A stretch of 64,000 nt of DNA from Siphonodentalium dalli. Lineage: Eukaryota; Mollusca; Scaphopoda; Gadilida; Siphonodentaliidae. Under the pieces are notes generated by a model. It was not told where the DNA came from. It did not search any database and worked only from the letters and a program-made list of their open reading frames with translations. Of the stretch, positions 11,615-25,136 are shown piece by piece. Each line of letters starts with the position of its first letter. Position 1 is the first letter of the stretch. The stretch spans positions 50,938,911 through 51,002,910 of the forward strand of contig CP136066.1 in the NCBI GenBank assembly GCA_032622095.1, given 5' to 3'. The translations under genes were made by a program, and so were the position numbers.

Positions 11615-12432
11615 TACCTACAGTACGGACTACAATACTCATGACCTCGTGGGAATATATAAGTTCCAAGTTCACACGTTTATAAACAAAACGTTAGTTA
11701 TACTTTCATAAATCTGTGATATTATGTGACAACAAAATGTTATCATAAATTTCAATAGATTTTTTATACACTTTCAAAATTCCCTCAAGTTTCAAATCCC
11801 TTCGCCAGGTAACAAGATTAATGTACTGAGTTACCACGGGATCCACGGAGAGTTGACGTGTTGACAATTATTCGATGATATTAAGTTCTAACTGTCTAAT
11901 ATTATTATTATTATCGGCAGGATCATGCTATAAACAAAATAGAGCGATTTGTGATTTACTGCACTCGCTAAAGCTCGTGTGGGAAATTATCAATCCCACT
12001 TGTGGTGTAAATTTGATATTCAGATACTCTACGTATGTATTCTATATATATCCAGATCACTGAATGAATAATATCTACATCTTCTAGCTGCCTTTGCTTC
12101 TGTTCCTTCAAAGTTCACATTTATGTAGCTCAAATTATGTGTAATGCCATTCTTCCTGGACATAACTTATACAACAAAAACAATACATTTCATGAATAAT
12201 GTTCAAGCCACGTTTATATTTTCCAATTTGATATTTAAAGGACCACACAATTTTCAAACCTTCCAGTTATTTCTGTTGATTTCAACAATATTTAATTCAT
12301 CCAACAAATTATATAATATTAGAATACAAAATACAAATATGATGAAAACATGATGTAGGTAAGACAGGGTTAAATTTTCAACGTGTCATGTAGTCAGAAT
12401 AATGTTATGCAATGTTTGTAGAGTGTCTACAG

Positions 12433-13010
12433 CAGGGTCCGCGCTGGACCAAAATTTACTTTTGCCAAATAATTTGCCAAATAAACATATTTTTTGCCAA
12501 TTAATTTTAGCATTTGCCAAATGCTATCCTGATAGTATCATTTTCTGCAACCTTAAGTGTTATGTTTCGACACTCATGGTTTGAACGACTTTTGATATCG
12601 ATAGAAAATCATTTAGTTAATAAATAATTATACTCGCATCTCTATTGTGGTGTATCATATAACAATAAGCCAATCACCGAACAATACAATGGTAAAAGGG
12701 TTGCTTCATCAGAAGGGCACACCACATGAGGATTAGGTATAGTGATCCCTCCAACCATCGGTACTATAACTATATCTTAATAGAGGTGTTAACTTTTTCT
12801 AAACCTTATAAAACACAACTGATATAATTATGTCCGGGATTCGTTGTAAGAGTTTCCTAAAATGAATGATATTGATTGACCAATATTTTTCAACTTTCTT
12901 GGGGAATTAAAAAGTGACTTGCCAGAACCTTTTGCCAAATGAAAATATTTTTTGCCAAATGTGAATTATTTTTGCCATTGGAAAATTGGCAAGTGGCAGC
13001 GCGAACACTG
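12433..13010. mobile_element. hAT-like non-autonomous element, copy 1 (578 bp)
   Basis: Flanked by a perfect 8-bp direct repeat GTCTACAG. The ends CAGGGTCCGCGCTGG and the complement of CAGTGTTCGCGCTGCC are hAT-like. Many TTTGCCAAAT-type subterminal repeats lie at both ends. It has no transposase frame. Confidence 0.85.
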
Positions 13011-13372
13011 GTCTACAGGTTATATGTACATGTATTATCATTTTGATGAACAACAGACAAATAATGACTTTCATAACATAAATTGCATTGCGATTCGTCG
13101 CAATTGCCAAAGTTATGGTTAAATTAACTGATGTGTCCTATATCCAGCATAATTTGATGTATTGTTTATAGTGCGTCTATACGTTATATATATCCACAGC
13201 ACGAAATGAATAATTTCTACATCTTCAAGCTGCCTCTGTTTCTGTTCACATAAATGTAGCTCAATTTATGGTTATAGCCATTCTTCTTGGACGTCACTAA
13301 TAATAGAAACAAATTACAATTTTATATTAAAGGCTCACACAATTGGCGAACCTCCGAATTGTTTCTGTTGAT

Positions 13373-13772
13373 TTAACCCTTTACCCAACAGAAGGGCCCT
13401 GTGCCAATGCATTCTCTTATATATGCGAGTCGACCATAGGTCGCCTCGCATATATAAGAGAATGCATTGGCTTAACACATTAAAAATTATAAAATTGTTA
13501 AAGAATGTAAGACAAAATGGTAAAAAGTGTTAAAAAAAGATTTTTTTTAGGCCAATGCATTCTCTTATATATGCGAGGCGACCTATGGTCGACTCGCATA
13601 TATAAGAGAATGCATTGGCACAGGGCATAACTGTAACCATCACTATCTGGTCAAGGAGCCGGTTCCAATGATATCCATATTTGTATGGTTCTATTGAGAC
13701 AGACCGAAGATAGTTTAGGCTGTTGAAGCTTTATTTGGCCGGTTTTGGCCGGTTTGTTGGGTAAAGGGTTAA
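13373..13772 (-). mobile_element. piggyBac-like hairpin MITE, copy 3
   Basis: TTAA at both ends and two inverted hairpins. It marks the left edge of block Y1. Confidence 0.85.
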
Positions 13773-14449
13773 ACAATATTTATTTCATCCGAAAAGGCCT
13801 ATAATATTAGAAAACAAAATCCAAACATGACGAAAACATGATGCAGATAAGATAGGGGAGAAGAGAGAAGCCAGACTCCTCAGAGTAGAACTGAATGGTA
13901 CATTCAGAAGTAAATATAATACAATGATGGTCTAACAGCAGGATGATACTATGAATTATACATTTAATATCATTTTGATGAACAACAGACAAATAATAGG
14001 CTTTCATAACATAAATTGGCGTTCGACGAGTTGTCAAGGTTACATTATTAACTGATGTCCTATAGCCAGCATAATTGTATGCATTGTTTATAGAGTGTCT
14101 ATAGGTTATATATATCCAGATCACTGAATGAATAATTTCATAATTATCATGATCATGGATTTAAACAATATATATAATTGATAACAAACTATACATTATA
14201 TTAGAATACACAATCCGAACATGATGCAGCTAAGATAGGGGATAAGAGGATCTGGAAGCTTGCAGGCACAAAGTGCTTATAGAAACCCATCTCCTCAGAG
14301 TAGGATTGCATGTTACATATGTCAGTGAATACAGTAAGATACCATGATGGTCTAACAGTAGGGTGATACTATGAATTGTACACGTAATATGATCGTACTT
14401 GACACGTAACGGGGCAACCACACGCGGTGCTTCGTCTGATCTAGTTATG

Positions 14450-15202
14450 CGAAATTTGACCAGATTTGACTTTGAATTTACCGTTTTGAATGTCAATGTC
14501 AGGTCGGGGTTACGAGTTAAGCCGCCCAAAACACTGCCCGGACAAAAGTATCCCTAGCTATCGAATATCGTCGAAATCCGCCACTATTACCCGATTTGAT
14601 CTTGAATCGACCATTTTGAAGATCAAGCATCACACTTTGACCAGTCCAAAACACTTCTCGGACAAACGTACACTTAGGTATCATGTTTCGTCGAAATCCG
14701 TCCGGAAGTTTTCCCGGCCATAGCTAACAGACAAAAGTCACAAACTATACATTAGGTTTTAGCTGGGTATCTGTCTGACGGGCATGTGGGTGAGACGAAA
14801 TTTGTTGGCATCCCCATCTACACCAACACCCCCAAAAAATGGTGGAAATCGGCCCAGTGGATACCCAGATACAATTCAATGTCATTTAAAATCTCAAGTT
14901 CACGCCGCACGGGCATCCGGGTGTGACGAAATTGCTCAGCGCCTGAAACTACCCCCACATACCAAATTTGGTGAAAATCGGCTCAGCGGAGAACTTGAGT
15001 TCAAGGTCATTTGAAGGTCAAGGTCACGCCGCACGGGCAAACGGATATACCCATGTTAGTCCTCAGGTCAAACTACATACCCGTACCAAGTTTCGTCAAA
15101 ATCGGTTAGCCGTTTCCGATTCCATCGCGGAAACACACACACACATACATACACACACACCCACACGCACAGACCACAAACTTTCCTCAAATATATAATA
15201 GA
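14450..15202 (-). mobile_element. Helitron-like fragment with AC tract
   Basis: On the minus strand it starts TCTATTATATATTTGAGG, followed by a GT tract and a conserved segment (complement of CAAAATCGGTTAGCCGTTTC), then several copies of a TCAAGGTCA-bearing unit. This matches the Helitron array at 32.3-35.6 kb. The usual hairpin-CTAG 3' end is not found, so it is probably truncated. Confidence 0.55.
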
Positions 15203-16465
15203 TTCTTTATGGAGGTCAAGTTTAAATTGATATCGTACTCCCATGTTTCTGTTCGTCAGATACAGACTCGAGTATGTAGGAGCCTCGATACCGGTATATT
15301 TCTAAAGGATAGCTATAAAAGGCCTCTGAATATTGACATGAGCGCGTACATCGCAACACATATCTAGCAAAATGGCCATTTAAGTGAGATGTCTTTCAAC
15401 AGAGGTCAAGGTCGTTTTATGGTCAAGGTCAAGGTCATATAAGCCCCCCACATCAACTTGACAACAAATTTGGTTGAGGCTTAATTCCAACTTCTCCAAC
15501 GAAGGCGACCCATGTTATGATGGACATATAATTTGACTTCCTCGCTGCCACCACTGCTCACAAATGATATCAAATAATGAGCCGCGTTCCGATGTTGGGT
15601 GTGAATACCTGGCAGCCAGCCAATACTATTCGCGCGACATACAACCGTGAAAAAATCCCCCTTGTTAGGGTAGATTGGTTCAATCATTTATCTCGAAGGA
15701 ATTGATAAGCCGCTGATATGTCTGTGAGGCCAAATCGTTGCGAGACGGGAACTTATTGAATATGTTGTCCGCCTATCAGGGGGATTTTTCGCTAAGCAAT
15801 TTGTCCGGAGGAAAATTACACGCAGCTAAGGCGGGATCGTTATTACAAAACACCATAAGTAAACATCGGCGCAACACACGATGTCGTGCTATGCATTGTT
15901 GGAAAGGGTACATCCTTGGCTATTCAACTGTGGTAATTTGATTCTGAAGCAGGCACGTTTGCTTGTGCTATTTTCGCATATATCTTTTGCGAAAACGGTT
16001 ATAAATGCAACCAAGTATAGTATACTGATGTGAAATCAGTGTTTCCTGCGGAGACCATTTTTTTCTGGATTCTAGCCCACAACACCAAATGACGCAAATG
16101 ACGTCATGGACCATGTCATGACGTCTTCGCTGATTTTATTCAGCTAACCAACGAAATTGGTCAAACGAAACTAATCTATAGGCCAAAATCACGTAGGAAT
16201 TGTTCAGAAAAACTAAAGTTGTTAATTTTATAACCATCCCGTTGGTCCACTTCCGATTCTGTGTTACCGTTTCTTTTTGGGATATTATTGTTCCCATGAT
16301 TCTATGCGAAAGCGAAGCGGAAGTCACGTGATTTTTAACCCATTTTTCTTGTCCGGATTTTCATCGCGTCGAAATGCTGTTTCATGGTATTGTAAAAATT
16401 AATGACGTCATTCACGCCTAAACTTGAAAAGCAACAACGCGCCTGCGGCGCGTTGTGGTTGCTAT
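15203..16465. other. unassigned part of the Y1 insertion
   Basis: No domain recognised. Contains two TGACGTCA palindromes (near 16099 and 16403) and the terminal GC-rich hairpin near 16432-16462. Several 60-80-codon frames lack any known motif. Confidence 0.4.
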
Positions 16466-16796
16466 TATAATAGCTGGATGATACTATGAATTGTACATGG
16501 ATTATATAATAGCAGGATGACACTGTGAATTGTACATGTATTATAACCATTTTCACGGACATCACTTTTAACAAAAACAAAACATTCTTGAATCACGTAA
16601 AAGACACGTTTGTATTTTAAAATTAGATATTTAAAGGTCCAAACAAGTTTCGAACCTCCAATTATTTATGTTGATTTAAACACTATATTTAATTCATTCA
16701 AAAATATGCATAATATTATAATACAGAATCCAAACATGTTGCAGCTAAGGTAGAGGATAAGAAGATATGGGAGCCTGCAAGAACTAAGTGCTTATA

Positions 16797-17192
16797 CCCT
16801 TTACCCAACAGAACGGCCCTGTGCCAATGCATTCTCTTATATATGCGAGTCGACCATAGGTCGCCTCGCATATATAAGAGAATGCATTGGCTTAACACAT
16901 TAAAAATTATAAAATTGTTAAAGAATGTAAGACAAAATGGTAAAAAGTGTTAAAAAAAGATTTTTTTTAGGCCAATGCATTCTCTTATATATGCGAGGCG
17001 ACCTATGGTCGACTCGCATATATAAGAGAATGCATTGGCACAGGGCATAACTGTAACCATCACTATCTGGTCAAGGAGCCGGTTCCAATGATATCCATAT
17101 TTGTATGGTTCTATTGAGACAGACCGAAGATAGTTTAGGCTGTTGAAGCTTTATTTGGCCGGTTTTGGCCGGTTTGTTGGGTAAAGGGTTAA
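16797..17192 (-). mobile_element. piggyBac-like hairpin MITE, copy 4
   Basis: The left end reads TTATACCCTTTACCC, so the TTAA is damaged, as in copies 5 and 8. All three therefore descend from one insertion copied with the larger block. Confidence 0.85.
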
Positions 17193-20100
17193 ACAATATT
17201 TATTTCATCCGAAAAGGCCTATAATATTAGAAAACAAAATCCAAACATGACGAAAACATGATGCAGATAAGATAGGGGAGAAGAGAGAAGCCAGACTCCT
17301 CAGAGTAGAACTGAATGGTACATTCAGAAGTAAATATAATACAATGATGGTCTAACAGCAGGATGATACTATGAATTATACATTTAATATCATTTTGATG
17401 AACAACAGACAAATAATAGGCTTTCATAACATAAATTGGCGTTCGACGAGTTGTCAAGGTTACATTATTAACTGATGTCCTATAGCCAGCATAATTGTAT
17501 GCATTGTTTATAGAGTGTCTATAGGTTATATATATCCAGATCACTGAATGAATAATTTCATAATTATCATGATCATGGATTTAAACAATATATATAATTG
17601 ATAACAAACTATACATTATATTAGAATACACAATCCGAACATGATGCAGCTAAGATAGGGGATAAGAGGATCTGGAAGCTTGCAGGCACAAAGTGCTTAT
17701 AGAAACCCATCTCCTCAGAGTAGGATTGCATGTTACATATGTCAGTGAATACAGTAAGATACCATGATGGTCTAACAGTAGGGTGATACTATGAATTGTA
17801 CACGTAATATGATCGTACTTGACACGTAACGGGGCAACCACACGCGGTGCTTCGTCTGATCTAGTTATGCGAAATTTGACCAGATTTGACCTTGAATTTA
17901 CCGTTTTGAATGTCAATGTCAGGTCGGGGTTACGAGTTAAGCCGCCCAAAACACTGCCCGGACAAAAGTATCCCTAGCTATCGAATATCGTCGAAATCCG
18001 CCACTATTACCCGATTTGATCTTGAATCGACCATTTTGAAGATCAAGCATCACACTTTGACCAGTCCAAAACACTTCTCGGACAAACGTACACTTAGGTA
18101 TCATGTTTCGTCGAAATCCGTCCGGAAGTTTTCCCGGCCATAGCTAACAGACAAAAGTCACAAACTATACATTAGGTTTTAGCTGGGTATCTGTCTGACG
18201 GGCATGTGGGTGAGACGAAATTTGTTGGCATCCCCATCTACACCAACACCCCCAAAAAATGGTGGAAATCGGCCCAGTGGATACCCAGATACAATTCAAT
18301 GTCATTTAAAATCTCAAGTTCACGCCGCACGGGCATCCGGGTGTGACGAAATTGCTCAGCGCCTGAAACTACCCCCACATACCAAATTTGGTGAAAATCG
18401 GCTCAGCGGAGAACTTGAGTTCAAGGTCATTTGAAGGTCAAGGTCACGCCGCACGGGCAAACGGATATACCCATGTTAGTCCTCAGGTCAAACTACATAC
18501 CCGTACCAAGTTTCGTCAAAATCGGTTAGCCGTTTCCGATTCCATCGCGGAAACACACACACACATACATACACACACACCCACACGCACAGACCACAAA
18601 CTTTCCTCAAATATATAATAGATTCTTTATGGAGGTCAAGTTTAAATTGATATCGTACTCCCATGTTTCTGTTCGTCAGATACAGACTCGAGTATGTAGG
18701 AGCCTCGATACCGGTATATTTCTAAAGGATAGCTATAAAAGGCCTCTGAATATTGACATGAGCGCGTACATCGCAACACATATCTAGCAAAATGGCCATT
18801 TAAGTGAGATGTCTTTCAACAGAGGTCAAGGTCGTTTTATGGTCAAGGTCAAGGTCATATAAGCCCCCCACATCAACTTGACAACAAATTTGGTTGAGGC
18901 TTAATTCCAACTTCTCCAACGAAGGCGACCCATGTTATGATGGACATATAATTTGACTTCCTCGCTGCCACCACTGCTCACAAATGATATCAAATAATGA
19001 GCCGCGTTCCGATGTTGGGTGTGAATACCTGGCAGCCAGCCAATACTATTCGCGCGACATACAACCGTGAAAAAATCCCCCTTGTTAGGGTAGATTGGTT
19101 CAATCATTTATCTCGAAGGAATTGATAAGCCGCTGATATGTCTGTGAGGCCAAATCGTTGCGAGACGGGAACTTATTGAATATGTTGTCCGCCTATCAGG
19201 GGGATTTTTCGCTAAGCAATTTGTCCGGAGGAAAATTACACGCAGCTAAGGCGGGATCGTTATTACAAAACACCATAAGTAAACATCGGCGCAACACACG
19301 ATGTCGTGCTATGCATTGTTGGAAAGGGTACATCCTTGGCTATTCAACTGTGGTAATTTGATTCTGAAGCAGGCACGTTTGCTTGTGCTATTTTCGCATA
19401 TATCTTTTGCGAAAACGGTTATAAATGCAACCAAGTATAGTATACTGATGTGAAATCAGTGTTTCCTGCGGAGACCATTTTTTTCTGGATTCTAGCCCAC
19501 AACACCAAATGACGCAAATGACGTCATGGACCATGTCATGACGTCTTCGCTGATTTTATTCAGCTAACCAACGAAATTGGTCAAACGAAACTAATCTATA
19601 GGCCAAAATCACGTAGGAATTGTTCAGAAAAACTAAAGTTGTTAATTTTATAACCATCCCGTTGGTCCACTTCCGATTCTGTGTTACCGTTTCTTTTTGG
19701 GATATTATTGTTCCCATGATTCTATGCGAAAGCGAAGCGGAAGTCACGTGATTTTTAACCCATTTTTCTTGTCCGGATTTTCATCGCGTCGAAATGCTGT
19801 TTCATGGTATTGTAAAAATTAATGACGTCATTCACGCCTAAACTTGAAAAGCAACAACGCGCCTGCGGCGCGTTGTGGTTGCTATTATAATAGCTGGATG
19901 ATACTATGAATTGTACATGGATTATATAATAGCAGGATGACACTGTGAATTGTACATGTATTATAACCATTTTCACGGACATCACTTTTAACAAAAACAA
20001 AACATTCTTGAATCACGTAAAAGACACGTTTGTATTTTAAAATTAGATATTTAAAGGTCCAAACAAGTTTCGAACCTCCAATTATTTATGTTGATTTAAA

Positions 20101-20220
20101 CACTATATTTAATTCATTCAAAAATATGCATAATATTATAATACAGAATCCAAACATGTTGCAGCTAAGGTAGAGGATAAGAAGATATGGGAGCCTGCAA
20201 GAACTAAGTGCTTATACCCT
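16801..20220. repeat. 3,420-bp tandem duplication, unit 2 (Y2)
   Basis: Nearly identical to the preceding 3,420 bp, including the Helitron-like fragment (17870-18622) and the whole 2.1-kb insertion (17808-19885). Confidence 0.95.
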
Positions 20221-20675
20221 TTACCCAACAGAACGGCCCTGTGCCAATGCATTCTCTTATATATGCGAGTCGACCATAGGTCGCCTCGCATATATAAGAG
20301 AATGCATTGGCTTAACACATTAAAAATTATAAAATTGTTAAAGAATGTAAGAAAAAATGGTAAAAAGTGTTAGAAAAAGATTTTTTTTAGGCCAATGCAT
20401 TCTCTTATATATGCGAGGCGACCTATGGTCGACTCGCATATATAAGACAATGCATTGGCACAGGGCATAACTGTAACCATCACAATGTGGTCAATGAACC
20501 GGTTCCAATGATATCCATATTTGTTTGGTGTTATTGAGACAGACCGAAGATATTTTAGGCTGTTGAAGGTTTATTTGGGCGTTTTTGGCCGGTTTGTTGG
20601 GTAAAGGGTTAATGCTCGTATACCCAACAATCTTTATTTGGGCGTTTTTGGCCGGTTTGTTGGGTAAAGGGTTAA
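20217..20675 (-). mobile_element. piggyBac-like MITE, copy 5, with duplicated terminus
   Basis: A normal element to the TTAA at 20609-20612, then about 60 bp repeating the last part of the same end (TTTATTTGGGCGTTTTTGGC to a second TTAA). The same odd double end follows copy 6, so the X2 and X3 blocks share this ancestor. Confidence 0.8.
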
Positions 20676-21332
20676 CAGTTCACATACATGTAGCTCAATT
20701 TATTCCATATAGCCATTCTCCCTGGGCATCACGTACAACAAAACAAAACATTTCATCAATCACGTAAAAGACACGTTTGTATTTTCCAATTTTATATTTA
20801 AAAGCCCACACAAATGTCGAACCTCCAAATTATTTATGTTGATTTAAACAATATTTAATACATCCAAACAAAAAATTTAATAATGAAATACAAAATCCGG
20901 ACATGATGTCAACATGATGCAGAACAGATAGGGAGAAGAGAGAAACCCATCTCGGAGTAGCAGTAAATAGAGTAGGGTAACATGATAGCCAACAGTAGGA
21001 TGATACTATGAATTGTACATTTATTATAATTTTGACGAACAGCAGCAGACAAATAATAGGCTTTCATAACATAAATTGGCGTTCGTCGAGTTGTCAAGGT
21101 TACATTATTAACTGATGTCCTATAGCCAGCGTAATTGTATGCATTGTTTATAGAGTGTCTATAGGTTATATATATCCAGATCACTGAATGAATAATTTCA
21201 TAATTATCATGTTCATGTACTCTACTCTAGTATTAACTGTCATTGTGAAAAAACAAGTTGTTAATCGCCACTGTGGTTATAAAGTAAAGGCACATTAAAT
21301 GTATAATCGTTTTGAATGGAAAAATTGATATA

Positions 21333-21458
21333 CAGTAATGCTCTAATTAATCGCCCAGAGCTTTCCGATGAATGGCAACATGCCATATTTCCGACTAAAT
21401 CCTGAAAAATACCCATAATTCTGCTGTGGTAAGAGGTCGATTAATTAGAGCATTACTG
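21333..21458. mobile_element. pogo-like MITE, copy 2
   Basis: Same ends and TA flanks as the copy at 11489. Confidence 0.75.
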
Positions 21459-22265
21459 TACCTACAGTACGGACTACAATACTCGTGACCTCGTGGGAAA
21501 ATATAAGTTCCAAGTTCACACGTTTATAAACAAAACGTTAGTTATACTTTCATAAATCTGTGATAGTATGTGACAACAAAATGTTATCATAAATTTCAAT
21601 AGATTTTTTATACACTTTCAAAATTCCCTTAAATTTCAAATCCCTTCGCCAGGTAACAAGATTAATGTACTGAGTTACCACGGGATCCACGGAGAGTTGA
21701 CAATTATTCGATGATATTAAGTTCTAGCTGTCTAATATTATTATTATCGGCAGGATCATGCTATAAACAAAATAGAGCGATTTGTGATTTACTGCACTCG
21801 CTAAAGCTCGTGGGAAATTATCAATCGCACTTGTGGTGTAAATTTGATATTCAGATACTCTACGTATGTATTCTATATATATATCCATATCACTGAATGA
21901 ATAATATCTACATCTTCTAGCTGCCTTTGCTTCTGTTCCTTCAAAGTTCACATTTATGTAGCTCAAATTATGTGTAATGCCATTCTTCCTGGACATAACT
22001 TATACAACAAAAACAATACATTTCATGAATAATGTTCAAGCCACGTTTATATTTTCCAATTTGATATTTAAAGGACCACACAATTTTCAAACCTTCCAGT
22101 TATTTCTGTTGATTTCAACAATATTTAATTCATCCAACAAATTATATAATATTATAATACAAAATACAAATATGATGAAAACATGATGTAGGTAAGACAG
22201 GGTTAAATTTTCAACGTGTCCTGTAGTCAGAATAATGTTATGCATTGTTTGTAGAGTGTCTACAG

Positions 22266-22765
22266 CAGGGTCCGCGCTGGACCAAAATTTACTTTTGCCA
22301 AATAATTTGCCAAATTAAAATATGTTTTGCCAATTAAGTTTAGCATTTGCCAAATGCTATCCTGATAGTATCATTTTCTGCAACCTTAAGTGTTATGTTT
22401 CGACACTCATGGTTTGAACGACTTTTGATATCGATAGAAAATCATTTAGTTAATAAATAATTATACTCGCATCTCTATTGTGGTGTATCATATAACAGTA
22501 AGCCAATCACCGAACAATACAATGGTAAAAGGGTTGCTTCATCAGAAGGGCACACCACATGAGGATTAGGTATAGTGATCCCTCCAACCATCGGTACTAT
22601 AACTATATCTTAATAGAGGTGTTAACTTTTTCTAAACCGTATAAAACACAACTGATATAATTATGTCCGGGAGCGTTGTAAGAGTTTCCTAAAATGAATG
22701 ATATTGATTGACCAATATTTTTCAACTTTCTTGGGGAATTAAAAAGTGACTTGCCAGAACCTTTT
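22266..22765. mobile_element. hAT-like element, copy 2, right end lost
   Basis: Left GTCTACAG and CAGGGTCCGCGCTGG are present, but the sequence breaks at CCTTTTGCC and continues inside a piggyBac-like MITE. The junction shares GCC, suggesting deletion by microhomology. Confidence 0.8.
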
Positions 22766-23046
22766 GCCCTGTGCCAATGCATTCTCTTATATATGCGAGT
22801 CGACTCGCATATATAAGACAATGCATTGGCACAGGGCATAACTGTAACCATCACAATGTGGTCAATGAACCGGTTCCAGTGATATCCATATTTGTATGGT
22901 GTTATTGAGACAGACCGAAGATATTTTAGGCTGTTGAAGCTTTATTTGGGCGTTTTTGGCCGGTTTGTTGGGTAAAGGGTTAATGCTCGTATACCCAACA
23001 ATCTTTATTTGGGCGTTTTTGGCCGGTTTGTTGGGTAAAGGGTTAA
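22766..23046 (-). mobile_element. piggyBac-like MITE, copy 6, internally deleted
   Basis: The two hairpins have collapsed into one 72-bp palindrome (22766-22837) centred on GAGTCGACTC, with a single mismatch. The 5' end is gone; the right end has the duplicated terminus also seen in copy 5. Confidence 0.8.
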
Positions 23047-23613
23047 CAGTTCACATACATGTAGCTCAATTTATTCCATATAGCCATTCTCCCTGGGCAT
23101 CACGTACAACAAAACAAAACATTTCATCAATCACGTAAAAGACACGTTTGTATTTTCCAATTTTATATTTAAAAGCCCACACAAATGTCGAACCTCCCAA
23201 TTATTTATGTTGATTTAAACAATATTTAATACATCCAAACAAAAAACAGTAAATAGAGTAGGGTAACATGATAGCCAACAGTAGGATGATACTATGAATT
23301 GTACATTTATTATAATTTTGACGAACAGCAGCAGACAAATAATAGGCTTTCATAACATAAATTGGCGTTCGTCGAGTTGTCAAGGTTACATTATTAACTG
23401 ATGTCCTATAGCCAGCATAATTGTATGCATTGTTTATAGGGTGTCTATAGGTTATATATATCCAGATCACTGAATGAATAATTTCATAATTATCATGATC
23501 ATGTACTCTACTCTAGTATTATCTGTCATTATGAAAAAACAAGTTGTTAATCGCCACTGTGGTTATAAAGGCACATTGAATGTATAAGCGTTTTGAATGG
23601 AAAAATTGATATA

Positions 23614-23740
23614 CAGTAATGCTCTAATTAATCGCCGAGAGCTTTCCGATGAATGGCAACAAGCCATATTTCCGACTAAATCCTGAAAAGTTACCCATAA
23701 TTCTGCTGTGGTAAGAGGTCGATTAATTAGAGCATTACTG
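23614..23740. mobile_element. pogo-like MITE, copy 3
   Basis: Same ends as the other two copies, one base longer, TA on both sides. Confidence 0.75.
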
Positions 23741-24558
23741 TACCTACAGTACGGACTACAATACTCATGACCTCGTGGGAATATATAAGTTCCAAGTTCA
23801 CACGTTTATAAACAAAACGTTAGTTATACTTTCATAAATCTGTGATATTATGTGACAACAAAATGTTATCATAAATTTCAATAGATTTTTTATACACTTT
23901 CAAAATTCCCTCAAGTTTCAAATCCCTTCGCCAGGTAACAAGATTAATGTACTGAGTTACCACGGGATCCACGGAGAGTTGACGTGTTGACAATTATTCG
24001 ATGATATTAAGTTCTAACTGTCTAATATTATTATTATTATCGGCAGGATCATGCTATAAACAAAATAGAGCGATTTGTGATTTACTGCACTCGCTAAAGC
24101 TCGTGTGGGAAATTATCAATCCCACTTGTGGTGTAAATTTGATATTCAGATACTCTACGTATGTATTCTATATATATCCAGATCACTGAATGAATAATAT
24201 CTACATCTTCTAGCTGCGTTTGCTTCTGTTCCTTCAAAGTTCACATTTATGTAGCTCAAATTATGTGTAATGCCATTCTTCCTGGACATAACTTATACAA
24301 CAAAAACAATACATTTCTTGAATAATGTTCAAGCCACGTTTATATTTTCCAATTTGATATTTAAAGGACCACACAATTTTCAAACGTTCCAGTTATTTCT
24401 GTTGATTTCAACAATATTTAATTCATCCAACAAGTTATATAATATTAGAATACAAAATACAAATATGATGAAAACATGATGTAGGTAAGACAGGGTTAAA
24501 TTTTCAACGTGTCATGTAGTCAGAATAATGTTATGCAATGTTTGTAGAGTGTCTACAG

Positions 24559-25136
24559 CAGGGTCCGCGCTGGACCAAAATTTACTTTTGCCAAATAATT
24601 TGCCAAATAAAAATATTTTTTGCCAATTAATTTTAGCATGTGCCAAATGCTATCCTGATAGTATCATTTTCTGCAACCTTAAGTGTTATGTTTCGACATT
24701 CATGGTTTGAACGACTTTTGATATCGATAGAAAATCATTTAGTTAATAAATAATTATACTCGCATCTCTATTGTGGTGTATCATATAACAATAAGCCAAT
24801 CACCGAACAATACAATGGTAAAAGGGTTGCTTCATCAGAAGGGCACACCACATGAGGATTAGGTATAGTGATCCCTCAAACCATCGGTACTATAACTATA
24901 TCTTAATAGAGGTGTTAACTTTTTCTAAACCTTATAAAACACAACTGATATAATTATGTCCGGGATTCGTTGTAAGAGTTTCCTAAAATTAATGATATTG
25001 ATTGACCAATATTTTTCAACTTTCTTGGGGAATTAAAAAGTGACTTGCCAGAACTTTTTGCCAAATGAAAATATTTTTTGCCAAATGTGAATTATTTTTG
25101 CCATTGGAAAATTGGCAAGTGGCAGCGCGAACACTG
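24559..25136. mobile_element. hAT-like element, copy 3
   Basis: Complete, with GTCTACAG on both sides and the same 578-bp length as copy 1, so copied with its block. Confidence 0.85.

Larger units (their letters stand above)
14388..16465. mobile_element. ~2.1-kb insertion in block Y1 absent from Y3
   Basis: Block Y3 reads straight through this site near 27707 (GTACGCGTATTATAATAGC), whereas Y1 has about 2.08 kb between TAATAT and TATTAT. The insertion carries TGACCTTGA-type repeats at the left and ends with a GC hairpin (CAACGCGCC, TGC, GGCGCGTTG). An identical insertion is in Y2. Confidence 0.7.
13381..16800. repeat. 3,420-bp tandem duplication, unit 1 (Y1)
   Basis: Repeated at 16801-20220 with an exact offset of 3,420. 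By eye I found only two differences: C/G within GAASGGCCCT at 13393/16813 and T/C at 14471/17891. It contains the MITE, satellite-like units, a Helitron-like fragment and an unassigned ~1.2 kb segment. Confidence 0.95.

Noticed and set aside
16095-16410. TGACGTCA palindromes as cAMP-response elements
   Set aside because: Two sites inside a mobile insertion with no promoter or gene nearby; insufficient support.
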